A stretch of DNA of 64,000 nucleotides from UBA2241 sp963777895 (GCA_963777895.1 CAVZSF010000005.1:1054001-1118000), one strand, 5' to 3'. Shown: positions 43,240 through 52,733, numbered from the stretch's first letter. Program-made: numbers and translations. The notes: generated by a model not told the origin, from the letters alone.

Positions 43240-45852
43240 GTGATCGACGAGGGCTCCTGGCGCATCCATCCGGTGGACTACGCGTCGGCGCGCCGCCTCG
43301 CTGCCGAACTCGACATCAGCGAGACCCTCGCCCAGATCCTGGTGCGTCGGGGTTTCGACGACGCCGCCGCGGCGAGCGCCTTCCTCCGTCCCGACCACCT
43401 CATGGACAGCCCTTACCTGCTGCCCGGCATCGCCGCGGCCAGGAGCCGGATCGACAAGGCGCTGCAGCGCGGCGAACCCATTGCCGTGCACGGCGACTAC
43501 GATGCCGACGGCATCACCGCGACCTTCCTCCTCGTCGGGATCCTGAGAGACCTGGGTGCCGACGTGCGCTGGCGTCTGCCGAACAGGTTCACGGAGGGGT
43601 ACGGCGTCCTGCCCGCCACCGTCGAGGAGCTCGCCGCCGAGGGCGTGCGGCTGCTGGTGACGGTCGACTGCGGCATCGGGGCGCGTGACGAGGTGGCCCT
43701 GGCCAAGACGCTAGGCATGGATGTGATCGTCACCGACCACCACGAGATCGAGGGCGAGCTGCCGGACTGCATCGTGGCGAGCCCCAAGCTCGAAGGGGCG
43801 CCCTTCCCGCAGCTCGCCGGCGTGGGAGTCGCCTTCAAGCTCGCGCATGCGCTGCTGCAGCCGCGCGGCGAGGACAGGGTCGACGTACCCCTCGCGCTGC
43901 GTCCCTTCACCGACGTCGTGGCGATCGGCACGGTCGCCGACATCGTGCCGCTCATCGGCGAGAACCGCTCTCTCGTGGCCATGGGCCTCGGCCGCCTGCG
44001 AAGCGCGCCCCGGCCCGGCCTTGCAGCCCTGTTCGAGGTCAGCGGCGCGAAGGCCGGCGAGGTCACGGCGGGGGTGATCGGCTTCCGCCTCGCCCCCCGC
44101 CTCAATGCCGCCGGCCGCCTCGAGGACGCGTCGCTGGCGCTCGAGCTGCTCGCCTGCGCCGACCGCGAGACCGCGTTGCCGCTCGCGCTCCGCCTCAACG
44201 AGCTCAACCGCGAGCGGCAGGAGATCGAGCGGGCGATCTTCGCCGCGGCGGCCGAGCAGGTGCCCGAGCCGCTGCCGCCCGCCCTCGTGCTGTCGTCGCC
44301 CGATTGGCACGAGGGCGTCGTCGGCATCGTCGCCTCGCGCATCGCGGAGCGCTTCAACAGGCCGGCGATCCTGCTCAGCGAGAGCGAGGGCATGGCCAAG
44401 GGGTCGGGCCGCAGCATCCCGGCTTTCGACCTGCTCGCTGCGGTGCACGCTTCGGCGGAGCATCTGCTTGCCTACGGCGGGCACAGGGCGGCCTGCGGGC
44501 TGCGCCTCGAGGCCGCCCGGGTCCCCGCCTTTCGCGAGGCCTTCGTCGCGCAGGCCGCGGCGGCCCTCGGCGAGGACGACCTGACCAGGCGGCGCCGGGT
44601 CGACGCGATCGTGTGCGGCGACGAGCTCACGCTCGAGCTCGCCGACGAGCTCGACCAGCTCGCGCCGCATGGCTTCGGCAACGCGCGCGTCCAGCTCCTG
44701 TTGCACAACGCAAGCGTCGCCTCCCCCCGGCTCACCCGCGACCGGCGCCACCTGCAGTACCGCGTGAAGTGCGACGGAGCCTCGTGCGCGGCAGTGCACT
44801 TCAACTTCGACGGGCTTCAGCAGGTGAGCGAGCCGGGCCGCTACGACGCCGTCCTCACGCTGGGCGCGAACACATACAACGGCACGACCAGCGCCCAGGT
44901 CGAGGTCAAGGCGCTGCACCGCCTCGGGGAGGACGACGCCGATCTCTGCGCGACGGGCTGCGACGGCAGCTGCCACGAGCGGCTCACGGGGCAGGACCTG
45001 TGGGCCGCAGTGCTCGGCGAGGAGTGGCCCGAGGGCGGGGAAGAGGAGGCGGCTGCGGCGGTCGAGCAGGCCCGCCGTGACGGGCGCCTGCTCGACCGCC
45101 GCGGCCGCCCCGCGGTCTCGACCATCACCGCGCTCGCTGCGACCGGAGAGCCCGTCCTCGTGCTCGTGGCCGACGTGGCTCGTCGCCGACCGCTGCTCGG
45201 CCGCGACGCCCTGCCCGAGGCCCTGGGTCGTCGCGGCATGTACGTGCAGGCCGCCTGCGCACAGCGCGTTGCCTCCGCCGTGCCCGCGCCTGCCCTCGTC
45301 GGCGCGACGGCCCTTGGTCCCGCGTTGCCTCACGCCGAGGCTGACGCTCCCGACGTCGTCATGGCCGGCGTCGACCTGGCGGCGCGCCGCCGCGATCTCG
45401 TCGCCGCCTTCCGGCATGTCGTCTTCCTGGACCCACCCTTCAGCGCCGCCCTGCACGACGCGGTCGTGGCGGCGGCGCCCGACGCCTGGGTGCATTCAGT
45501 TTGGGGCGAGGCTGACGTACACTTCACCGAGAAGGTGCTCGCCGCCGGCTACGACCTCGACGCGACGCTCCGCTCGGTCTGGCGGGCGCTGTCGACGGGA
45601 GGCGGCCGGTTTGACGACCGGCTCGAGCAGGAACTTCTTGCCCAGGGGCCGTTCCTGACCCCGGTCGTCACCCTCGCGGCCGCCCTGCAGACGCTGCGGG
45701 CGGCGGGGCTCCTGCGGGTGGAGGGCGACACCTACGGGCTGAAGCGGCCGCAGCACAAGGCCGACATGACGACCATCGAGACGTATCGCGCATGGCGCAG
45801 ACGGTTCCACACACGGGCGTATCTGACGGCCTGCCTGACGCGGCCGCGCTAG
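43240..45852 (+). CDS. recJ: single-stranded-DNA-specific exonuclease RecJ
   Basis: An 870-residue DHH-family 5'-3' exonuclease used in recombination and mismatch repair. The DHH motifs are visible as VHGDYDADGITATFLL, VTVDCGIGARDEV, VTDHHEIEG, and the DHHA1 domain as GSGRSIPAFDLL and AYGGHRAACGLRL. The OB domain follows to about residue 570. A further 280 residues resemble the inactive helicase-like extension seen in long Gram-positive RecJ proteins. The start is GTG at 43240; a TAGACT -10 lies at 43217. The 3' end overlaps the rel gene by 61 bases. Confidence 0.93.
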   Translation: MIDEGSWRIHPVDYASARRLAAELDISETLAQILVRRGFDDAAAASAFLRPDHLMDSPYLLPGIAAARSRIDKALQRGEPIAVHGDYDADGITATFLLVGILRDLGADVRWRLPNRFTEGYGVLPATVEELAAEGVRLLVTVDCGIGARDEVALAKTLGMDVIVTDHHEIEGELPDCIVASPKLEGAPFPQLAGVGVAFKLAHALLQPRGEDRVDVPLALRPFTDVVAIGTVADIVPLIGENRSLVAMGLGRLRSAPRPGLAALFEVSGAKAGEVTAGVIGFRLAPRLNAAGRLEDASLALELLACADRETALPLALRLNELNRERQEIERAIFAAAAEQVPEPLPPALVLSSPDWHEGVVGIVASRIAERFNRPAILLSESEGMAKGSGRSIPAFDLLAAVHASAEHLLAYGGHRAACGLRLEAARVPAFREAFVAQAAAALGEDDLTRRRRVDAIVCGDELTLELADELDQLAPHGFGNARVQLLLHNASVASPRLTRDRRHLQYRVKCDGASCAAVHFNFDGLQQVSEPGRYDAVLTLGANTYNGTTSAQVEVKALHRLGEDDADLCATGCDGSCHERLTGQDLWAAVLGEEWPEGGEEEAAAAVEQARRDGRLLDRRGRPAVSTITALAATGEPVLVLVADVARRRPLLGRDALPEALGRRGMYVQAACAQRVASAVPAPALVGATALGPALPHAEADAPDVVMAGVDLAARRRDLVAAFRHVVFLDPPFSAALHDAVVAAAPDAWVHSVWGEADVHFTEKVLAAGYDLDATLRSVWRALSTGGGRFDDRLEQELLAQGPFLTPVVTLAAALQTLRAAGLLRVEGDTYGLKRPQHKADMTTIETYRAWRRRFHTRAYLTACLTRPR

Positions 45853-48041
45853 AGCACGTCCCGGAGCAGTACCAGCCGCTCCTCGACGAGCTCTTCGCCG
45901 CCATCGAGCGTTACGACCCCGAGCCCGACCGCGAGCTGATCCAGCGCGCGTTCGCCGCGGCCTGCCTGCTCCACGGCAGCCAGCAGCGCAAGAGCGGCGA
46001 GGCCTACATCCATCACCCTGTGGGGACCGCCCTCAACGCCGCCGAGCTCAACCTCGACTCGGTCACCATCGCCGCGGCCCTCCTCCACGACGTGGTCGAA
46101 GACACGGGCACGCCCATCACCTGGATCCAGGAGCAGTTCGGCGACGAGATCGCGATGCTCGTCGACGGCGTCACCAAGCTGACCAAGATGCACTTCACCT
46201 CCCAGGAGGAGGAGCAGGCCGAGAACTACCGCAAGATGATCGTCGCGATGTCGACCGACATCCGCGTGATCCTCATCAAGCTCTGCGACCGCCTGCACAA
46301 CATGCACACGCTCGGCTACCTGAGCAAGCAGAAGCAGATCCAGAAGGCCAAGGAGACGCTCGAGGTCTACGCGCCGCTGGCGCACCGGCTCGGCATCCAC
46401 AACATGAAGTGGCAGCTCGAGGACCTCGCCTTCGCCGCGCTGCACCCCCGCAAGTACCAGGAGATCCAGAAGTGGGTGGCGCAGCGCCGCGCCGACCGTG
46501 AGGACTTCGTCGAGGAGGCCGGCGAGTTCCTGCGCACCGAACTGGCGCGCGCCGGCATCACTGCCGAGATCTCGGGCCGCGCCAAGCACTTCTACTCCAT
46601 TTACGTGAAGATGAGCCGGCGCGGCAAGGAGTTCAACGAGATCTTCGACCTCACCGGCTTGCGCGTCACGGTCGAGTCGGTGAAGGACTGCTACGGCGCC
46701 ATCGGCATCATCCACAGCATCTGGAAGCCGATCCCCGGCCGGTTCAAGGACTACATCGCGATGCCCAAGTTCAACATGTACCAGTCCTTGCACACGACGG
46801 TGATCGGCCCCGGGGGCAAGCCGCTCGAGATCCAGATCCGTACCTTCGACATGCACCAGACCGCCGAGTTCGGCGTCGCGGCGCACTGGCTCTACAAGGA
46901 GAAGGGCGAGCGCGACCCCGACAAGCTCGCCTGGCTGCACCAGATGATGGAGTGGCAGTCCGAGACGGGCGACCCCCGCGAGTTCATGGACACGCTCAAG
47001 ATCGACCTCTTCGAGGATGAGGTCTTCGTGTTCACGCCAAAGGGCGACGTCAAGAGTCTCACGGCGGGGGCCACGCCCATCGATTTCGCCTACGCCGTCC
47101 ACACCGACGTGGGCACTCACACGGTGGGCGCCAAGGTGAACGGCCGCATCGTCCCGCTGCACCACAAGCTGCGTTCGGGCGACATCGTCGAGATCATCAC
47201 CTCGAAGTCGAGCCGCGGGCCCTCGCGGGATTGGCTCGACCTCGTAGCCACGCCGCGCGCCAAGCAGAAGGTGCGCCAGTTCTTCCGCCGCGAGCAGCGC
47301 GAGGACAGCGAGCACTCCGGCCGCGACCTGCTGCAGGAGACGCTGCGCCGCGAGGGGCTGCCGGCGGCGAAGCTGCTCGGCAGCAAGGTGTTCACGCAGA
47401 TCGTGAAGGAGGTCGGCTTCTCGAAGCCGGAGGACCTCTATGTCGCGATCGGCTCGGGGCGTGTCGCCGTGAAGACGATCGCCAACAAGGTGATGCAACG
47501 CGCCGGCACGATCAAAGAAGCCACGCCCCCGCCCGAGATGCTGCCGCAGCGGCCCGCGCCGGGCAGCGAAGAAGAGCCGCAAGCGACCTCGGGCGAGTTC
47601 GGCATCGCCGTCGAAGGCATGAGCGACATCATGGTGAGGATGGCCAAGTGCTGTAAGCCGATCCCGGGCGACGAGATCGTCGGCTACATCTCGCTGGGCA
47701 AGGGCATCACCATCCACCGAGTGGACTGCAAGAACGCGAAGGCTCTGATGAAGAACCCCGAGCGCTTCACCAGGGTGGGGTGGCAAGGGCTCGGCGGCAT
47801 GCCCTTCCGCGTGGAGGTCCAGGTCGAGGCCCTGGACCGCAACCACCTGCTCGAGGACCTCGCGCGCACGCTCTCGGACTCGGGTGTGAACATCACGGGC
47901 GGCTCGATGCAGACACTCCCCGACGGCGTCGTGCGCGACCGCTTCACCCTCGAAGTCGGCGACGTGCGGCAGCTCGAGAACATCCTCGCCAACATCCGTT
48001 CGGTCTCGACCGTCTACGACGCCTACCGCGTGATCGGCTGA
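45792..48041 (+). CDS. rel: bifunctional (p)ppGpp synthetase/hydrolase, RelA/SpoT family
   Basis: A 749-residue stringent-response enzyme. The hydrolase HD domain (residues about 60-210) is intact, with AALLHDVVEDTG and LIKLCDRLHNMHTL. The synthetase domain (about 230-390) has GRAKHFYSIYVKM, FKDYIAMPKFNMYQSLHTTV and EIQIRTFDMHQTAEFGVAAHW. A TGS domain (VFVFTPKGDVKSLTAGATPIDFAY) and a C-terminal ACT domain follow. Actinobacteria normally carry one such bifunctional enzyme. It begins inside the recJ 3' end, so the two are co-expressed. Confidence 0.96.
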   Translation: MAQTVPHTGVSDGLPDAAALEHVPEQYQPLLDELFAAIERYDPEPDRELIQRAFAAACLLHGSQQRKSGEAYIHHPVGTALNAAELNLDSVTIAAALLHDVVEDTGTPITWIQEQFGDEIAMLVDGVTKLTKMHFTSQEEEQAENYRKMIVAMSTDIRVILIKLCDRLHNMHTLGYLSKQKQIQKAKETLEVYAPLAHRLGIHNMKWQLEDLAFAALHPRKYQEIQKWVAQRRADREDFVEEAGEFLRTELARAGITAEISGRAKHFYSIYVKMSRRGKEFNEIFDLTGLRVTVESVKDCYGAIGIIHSIWKPIPGRFKDYIAMPKFNMYQSLHTTVIGPGGKPLEIQIRTFDMHQTAEFGVAAHWLYKEKGERDPDKLAWLHQMMEWQSETGDPREFMDTLKIDLFEDEVFVFTPKGDVKSLTAGATPIDFAYAVHTDVGTHTVGAKVNGRIVPLHHKLRSGDIVEIITSKSSRGPSRDWLDLVATPRAKQKVRQFFRREQREDSEHSGRDLLQETLRREGLPAAKLLGSKVFTQIVKEVGFSKPEDLYVAIGSGRVAVKTIANKVMQRAGTIKEATPPPEMLPQRPAPGSEEEPQATSGEFGIAVEGMSDIMVRMAKCCKPIPGDEIVGYISLGKGITIHRVDCKNAKALMKNPERFTRVGWQGLGGMPFRVEVQVEALDRNHLLEDLARTLSDSGVNITGGSMQTLPDGVVRDRFTLEVGDVRQLENILANIRSVSTVYDAYRVIG

Positions 48042-48115
48042 CAGAGCCGGCGCGGTCGACGCTCAAACCCCCTGCTGGTAGAGTCAGCGGCCGAAGCCGA
48101 CCCCTCGAGGACCTG

Positions 48116-48763
48116 ATGACCCAACCGTTCGACGTGTTCCCGCTGCCGCTCGGCCCCCTGCAGGCCAACTGCTTCCTGGTCGTGGCCGAGACGACCGGCC
48201 TCGTGGTCGATCCCGGCGACGAGGCGCCGGTGGTGATCGAGGCCTTCGACGAGCTCGGCTTCGCGCCGGCGGCCGTCCTCGTGACGCACGGGCATTTCGA
48301 CCATTTCGGCGCGGTCGCCCCGCTCGCGAAGCACTACGGCGTCCCGGTGTACGTGGGCGCCGAGGACGCCGGCCAGATGGCCGACGGCGGCCTCGGCGCC
48401 ATGGTCGGGTTCGAGATCGAGCCGGTCACCGATCCGGTGCTGCTCGACGGCGAGCAGCAGCTCGACCTGCCGCTGCCGGTGACCGCGATCCCCACGCCGG
48501 GCCACTCGCGCGGCGCCTACACCTTCGCGATCGACGAGCACCTCTTCGTCGGCGACCTCCTCTTCGCCGGCAGCGTAGGCCGCACCGACCTGCCCGGCGG
48601 AAACATGGACGCCCTCCTGAACTCCGTCGCCGATCTGGTCCGACGCTTCCCGGCCGACACGGCCGTCCACTGCGGCCACGGTCCGGACACGTCGCTCGGC
48701 CGCGAGCTCGCCCTCAACCCGTTCCTGTCGCCGCTGCGCTACGACCCCGGTCACCGCTGGTGA
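48116..48763 (+). CDS. MBL-fold metallo-hydrolase (glyoxalase II-like)
   Basis: A 215-residue zinc hydrolase. The metallo-beta-lactamase motif is VTHGHFDHFGA, then a metal His in TPGHSRGA, Asp in FVGDLLFAGSVGRTD and a terminal His in HCGHGPDTS. Members often hydrolyse S-D-lactoylglutathione or other thioesters. This gene sits between rel and hisS in many Actinomycetota and Firmicutes, with no settled role. The stop overlaps the hisS GTG. An ATG with GAGGACC upstream sets the start. Confidence 0.9.
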   Translation: MTQPFDVFPLPLGPLQANCFLVVAETTGLVVDPGDEAPVVIEAFDELGFAPAAVLVTHGHFDHFGAVAPLAKHYGVPVYVGAEDAGQMADGGLGAMVGFEIEPVTDPVLLDGEQQLDLPLPVTAIPTPGHSRGAYTFAIDEHLFVGDLLFAGSVGRTDLPGGNMDALLNSVADLVRRFPADTAVHCGHGPDTSLGRELALNPFLSPLRYDPGHRW

Positions 48764-50112
48764 ACGCCCCGCGGGCGCCCAAGGGCACGTACGACCTGCT
48801 GCCCGATGACGCCGCGCGCCGCGACGCCATCGTCGCCGTCGCGGCGCGCGTCTTCGGCTCTTACGGCTACCACCACGCGGTCACGCCCGAGTTCGAGGAG
48901 ACAGGCTTGTTCCAGCGTGGCGTCGGCGAGGCGACCGACATCGTGCGCAAGGAGATGTACACGTTCGAAGACAAGGGCGGACGCTCGCTGACGCTGCGCC
49001 CCGAGGGCACCGCGCCGATCTGTCGCCTCTACGCCGAGCACGGCCTGCACAAGTGGCCGCAGCCGGTGAAGCTCTGGTACTACGCGCCGATGTTCCGCTA
49101 CGAGCGGCCCCAGGCGGGGCGCCACCGCGAGCATTACCAGCTCGGCGTCGAGGCGCTCGGGTCAGACGACCCGGCCGTCGACGCCGAGGTGATCGCGGTC
49201 CTCGCGCGCCTCTTCGCCGAGCTCGGCGTTGAAGGCCTGCGCCTGGCGGTCAACAGCATGGGCGACCGGGAGTGCCGGCCGGCCTACATAGAAGAGTTGC
49301 GCGCGTATCTTCGTGGGCACGAGACCGAGTTGTGCGGCGAGTGCCGTGAGCGCATCGTCCTGAACCCCCTGCGCACGTTCGACTGCAAGGTCGAGTCGTG
49401 CCGCGCGGTGATGGACGAGGCGCCGCACATCGTCGACCACCTGTGCGCCGCCTGCCACGAGCACTTCGACACCGTGCTCGCGCTGCTGCGGCGTATCGGT
49501 CTCGATCCGCGGATCGACTTCCGCCTCGTGCGCGGCCTGGACTACTACACCCGCACCACCTTCGAGTTCAGCTCGGACAAGCTCGGCGCCCAGAGCGGCG
49601 TCGGGGGCGGCGGGCGGTATGACGGCCTGGTCGAGCAGATCGGTGGGCCACCGACCCCAGGCGTCGGGTTCGGCGCCGGGCTGGAGCGCATCACACTCGC
49701 GATGACGGCGGGCGTCGGCGCCGTGTCGACGCCCGACGCCTTCGTCGTGACGTTCTCCGACGCGGCGCGCCACGACGCCTTCGACGTGACCGAGCAGCTG
49801 CGCCGCGCCGGCTTGGCCGTCGAGCTGGACTTGGCCGCGCGCAGCGTCAAGGGCCAGCTCAAGCAGGCCGGCCGCAGCGGCGCGGCCCACGCCGTGCTCG
49901 TCGGCCTGGAAGAGTTGCCGCCCGACGCGGTGCGCGTGAAGGAGCTGGGAGGCGAGGGTCGCGAGCACACCGTCCCGGTGGCGACGCTCGCGGCTTGGTT
50001 CGCCGGGCACAGCGGCGACGGCGGGCGCACCGCGCGGCCCGACGCCGGCGCGGCCCGCGATGACCGGCTGGGCGCCGTCGACGATGGCGCGGCGAGCGGC
50101 GAGGAGGCCTGA
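48760..50112 (+). CDS. hisS: histidyl-tRNA synthetase
   Basis: A 450-residue class II synthetase. Motif 1 lies around YGYHHAVTPEFEETGLFQRG, motif 2 is APMFRYERPQAGRHREHYQLGVEALGS shortened at both ends in this entry to MFRYERPQAGRHREHYQLG, the histidine A loop is LVRGLDYYTRTTFEF, and motif 3 is GVGFGAGLERITLAM. A C-terminal anticodon-binding domain follows. About 30 extra Gly/Asp-rich residues end the protein. The GTG start at 48760 overlaps the previous stop, and the hisS stop overlaps the aspS start. Confidence 0.95.
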   Translation: MNAPRAPKGTYDLLPDDAARRDAIVAVAARVFGSYGYHHAVTPEFEETGLFQRGVGEATDIVRKEMYTFEDKGGRSLTLRPEGTAPICRLYAEHGLHKWPQPVKLWYYAPMFRYERPQAGRHREHYQLGVEALGSDDPAVDAEVIAVLARLFAELGVEGLRLAVNSMGDRECRPAYIEELRAYLRGHETELCGECRERIVLNPLRTFDCKVESCRAVMDEAPHIVDHLCAACHEHFDTVLALLRRIGLDPRIDFRLVRGLDYYTRTTFEFSSDKLGAQSGVGGGGRYDGLVEQIGGPPTPGVGFGAGLERITLAMTAGVGAVSTPDAFVVTFSDAARHDAFDVTEQLRRAGLAVELDLAARSVKGQLKQAGRSGAAHAVLVGLEELPPDAVRVKELGGEGREHTVPVATLAAWFAGHSGDGGRTARPDAGAARDDRLGAVDDGAASGEEA

Positions 50113-51872
50113 TGCTGCGCGATGCCTATCCCGGCGAGTTGCGCCGCGAGGACGTCGGCCGCGAGGTCCGCCTGGCCGGCTGGGTCGCGCACCGCCGCGA
50201 CCACGGCGGCCTGATCTTCATCGACCTGCGTGACCGGACGGGGATCGTCCAGCTCGTGGCCGACCCGTCGCAGACGCCCGGCGCGCACGCCGTCGCCGAG
50301 ACGGTGCGCGGCGAGTTCGTGATCGCGGCGCACGGCACCGTCGTCGCGCGCTCTGCCGAGACCGTGAATCCCAGCCTGCCGACCGGCGAGGTCGAGGTCC
50401 GGGTGGATGAGATCACGGTGCTGAACGCCGCGAAGACGCCGCCCTTCGAGATCGAGGGGTCTGAGGGCGGCGAGGTCGACGAGACGCTGCGGCTGAAGTA
50501 CCGCTACCTCGACCTGCGGCGCGCGCCGATGCTCGCCAACATGGTGCTTCGCCACACGGTCGTGCAGGCGGCGCGCGCCTATCTGCACGAGCAGCGCTTC
50601 CTCGAGCTCGAGACCCCCGTACTCACCAAGTCCACGCCCGAGGGCGCCCGCGACTTCCTCGTGCCCGTCCGGCTGCAGCCGCACAAGTTCTACGCGCTCC
50701 CTCAGTCGCCGCAGCTCTTCAAGCAGATCCTCATGGTCGCGGGCATGGATCGCTACTACCAGATGGCGCGCTGCTTCCGGGACGAGGACCTGCGCGCCGA
50801 CCGCCAGCCCGAGCACACCCAGATCGACCTCGAGATGTCGTTCATGGACGCGGCCGCGATCCGGGCCCTCATCGAGGGCGTGTTCGCGGCCGTCTTTGCC
50901 GCCGTCGGCCAGCCCTTCGAGGCGCCGCTGCCCGTGCTCACCTACGACGAGGCGATGCTGCGCTACGGCTCCGACAAGCCGGACCTGCGCTTCGGCCTCG
51001 AGATCGTCGAGCTCTCCGACGTGTTCGCGGCCAGCGGATTCCAAGTTTTCAAGGGCGCCGTCGACGCCGGCGGCTGCGTGCGGGCGATCCGGGCGCCTGG
51101 GGCGGCATCGCTCTCCCGGGCGCAGATCGACGCCCTCACCGACATCGCCAAGGCCAATGGCGCGAAGGGCATGGCCTACGTCTACGTCGAGGAGGGGCGC
51201 AGCCTGCGCGGCCCCATCGTGAAGTTCCTCGGCGAGGTCGAACAGGCGGCGCTCGTCGAACGGACCGCGGCCGAGTCCGGCGACCTGATAGTGTTCGCCG
51301 CGGACCAGGCCGGCGCGGCCGCGCCGGTGCTCGGCGCGTTGCGCGCGGAGCTCATCGCGCGGCTGGCGCCGGCCCCGTCGCGGCGCTGGGCTCCCCTCTG
51401 GGTCATCGAGTTCCCGCTGTTCGAAGTCGACTCCGAGACCGGTCGGCTGACCTACGGACACAACCCGTTCAGCCTGCCGACCGACGAGACGCTGGCGCTG
51501 CTCCAGACCGAGCCGCTCAAGGTCTACGGCGCCCAGTACGACCTCGTATTGAACGGCGTCGAGCTCGGCTCGGGCTCGCTGCGCAACCACGACCCCGAGG
51601 TGCAGCGCGCCGTGCTGCGCGCCCTGGGCCTCGACGAGGCGCGCATCGAGAGCGCCTTCGGGTTCATGGTGGAGGCGCTCGAGTACGGCGCGCCGCCGCA
51701 CGGGGGGATCGGACTCGGTCTCGACCGCCTCGTCATGCTGCTCGCCGGCGAGGACTCGATCCGCGAAGTCATCCCCTTCCCGAAGACGGCCTCGGGCAGC
51801 GACCCCATGACCGGGGCGCCGGGCTCGGTGAGCGCCGAGCAGTTGCGCGAACTGCACCTGCGTCTGGGCTAG
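50112..51872 (+). CDS. aspS: aspartyl-tRNA synthetase, probably non-discriminating
   Basis: A 586-residue class IIb synthetase with an N-terminal OB anticodon domain (WVAHRRDHGGLIFIDLRDRTG), bacterial insertion domain and catalytic core (DFLVPVRLQPHKFYALPQSPQ, FRDEDLRADRQPEHTQIDLEM, GIGLGLDRLVML). The anticodon domain carries His in the HRRDH stretch, the pattern associated with enzymes that also charge tRNA-Asn, in which case GatCAB would finish Asn-tRNA. That specificity is inference. It overlaps the hisS stop by one base and is followed by a 305-base spacer holding the 6S RNA candidate. Confidence 0.95.
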   Translation: MLRDAYPGELRREDVGREVRLAGWVAHRRDHGGLIFIDLRDRTGIVQLVADPSQTPGAHAVAETVRGEFVIAAHGTVVARSAETVNPSLPTGEVEVRVDEITVLNAAKTPPFEIEGSEGGEVDETLRLKYRYLDLRRAPMLANMVLRHTVVQAARAYLHEQRFLELETPVLTKSTPEGARDFLVPVRLQPHKFYALPQSPQLFKQILMVAGMDRYYQMARCFRDEDLRADRQPEHTQIDLEMSFMDAAAIRALIEGVFAAVFAAVGQPFEAPLPVLTYDEAMLRYGSDKPDLRFGLEIVELSDVFAASGFQVFKGAVDAGGCVRAIRAPGAASLSRAQIDALTDIAKANGAKGMAYVYVEEGRSLRGPIVKFLGEVEQAALVERTAAESGDLIVFAADQAGAAAPVLGALRAELIARLAPAPSRRWAPLWVIEFPLFEVDSETGRLTYGHNPFSLPTDETLALLQTEPLKVYGAQYDLVLNGVELGSGSLRNHDPEVQRAVLRALGLDEARIESAFGFMVEALEYGAPPHGGIGLGLDRLVMLLAGEDSIREVIPFPKTASGSDPMTGAPGSVSAEQLRELHLRLG

Positions 51873-51974
51873 TCAATGGTCGGCAGGGGACCTGTCGGGG
51901 CGTGCTGCCGACCCCCGTCGCGCCTCCTCTGGCGACAGCCGACGCTCAAGCCTTGCGCAGGTTTGCCGATGCCT

Positions 51975-52003
51975 TTGGCGAAAGTGTTCGCGTTTGCTAG
52001 GAT
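51975..52003 (+). promoter_or_regulatory. promoter of the 6S RNA candidate
   Basis: TTGGCG (51975-51980) and TAGGAT (51998-52003) are 17 bases apart, with a TG one base before the -10. The predicted start at about 52009 coincides with the first paired base of the RNA. Confidence 0.7.
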
Positions 52004-52008
52004 GGCTG

Positions 52009-52156
52009 GGCTCGACCTTGTGCGTGACCTCGTGGCATTCTCGAGCCAACACGAACACATTGGGAGCCCGTCTTCGGCCCGTCCGTGGACGTGTCGAGAG
52101 GGCACCCACCTGCGAGAGCAGGTTCGAGAACTAAGCGAGCACGGCAAGGTGGAGCC
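52009..52156 (+). ncRNA. ssrS: probable 6S RNA
   Basis: A long closing stem joins the two ends: GGCTC (52009-52013) with GAGCC (52152-52156), ACCTTG (52015-52020) with CAAGGT (52145-52150), and GTG-CTCG (52024-52032, two-base bulge) with CGAGCAC (52136-52142). Inside lies a large unpaired region, and its 3' strand holds a small hairpin ACCTGC-GAGA-GCAGGT (52108-52123). This closing stem, open bubble and 3'-strand hairpin is the layout of 6S RNA, which mimics an open promoter and sequesters housekeeping RNA polymerase. The promoter fits the 5' end. It sits 22 bases before a membrane protein gene, so it might instead be a leader element. Confidence 0.65.
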
Positions 52157-52177
52157 TTTATCCTTCGGAGGACGGAG

Positions 52178-52711
52178 ATGGGGATGGTGGCACGGAACCG
52201 TTCGTTTCTGATCGCGCTGCTTGTGATCCTGGTGTGCGGTCTCGCGATCCTCGGCGGGTTCACCGCCATCCGGGTCCTCGCCGTCGATTCGACGACGACC
52301 GCCGCGACCACGCAGCAGGGCAACTTGAACACGGCCGGCAGCTTCGGCATCACGGGATACGCCCCCGTGACCGTACAAGCCAGCGAGACGACGCCCAAGT
52401 TCGTGGCCGAACCGCTTCAGGACCAGCGCGGCGTCATCCTTCTGGTCTACGTGAAGGGCGCCTCGGCGGATCAGGAGATGCTGGACAACTTCAACAAGGT
52501 CAAGGCGCAGTACGCCGCGAGTGCCTCCTTCTTCAATTTCGAAGCGCGCCAGGTGCCTGAGCTGGGCGACCTTCTCGCGCAGATCAGGGTCAACCAACCC
52601 CCGATGCTCGTCATCATCAAGGGCGACGGCACGGTGTCGCAGCTGTACACCGGCTGGATCGGCCAGAAGGTCATGGAGCAGGCCGTCGCCGACGCGGTGC
52701 GCGGCCAGTAA
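52178..52711 (+). CDS. membrane-anchored thioredoxin-fold protein without CXXC
   Basis: A 177-residue protein with one N-terminal membrane helix (FLIALLVILVCGLAILGGF) and an outside domain. Residues about 95-175 fit a thioredoxin fold (GVILLVYVKGASADQEML, ASFFNFEARQVPELGDLL, RVNQPPMLVIIKGDGTV) but the redox CXXC is absent, so a catalytic oxidoreductase role is unlikely. The start at 52178 has CGGAGGACGGAG upstream; the longer in-frame sequence overlaps the RNA upstream and is rejected. A strong terminator follows. The function is unknown. Confidence 0.7.
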   Translation: MGMVARNRSFLIALLVILVCGLAILGGFTAIRVLAVDSTTTAATTQQGNLNTAGSFGITGYAPVTVQASETTPKFVAEPLQDQRGVILLVYVKGASADQEMLDNFNKVKAQYAASASFFNFEARQVPELGDLLAQIRVNQPPMLVIIKGDGTVSQLYTGWIGQKVMEQAVADAVRGQ

Positions 52712-52733
52712 GCCAGCGCGACAGAGAGCTTTC

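Noticed and set aside
52085..52177. A longer N-terminus for the membrane thioredoxin-fold protein
   Set aside because: The extra codons fall within the predicted 6S RNA and lack a ribosome site, while the ATG at 52178 has a good one.
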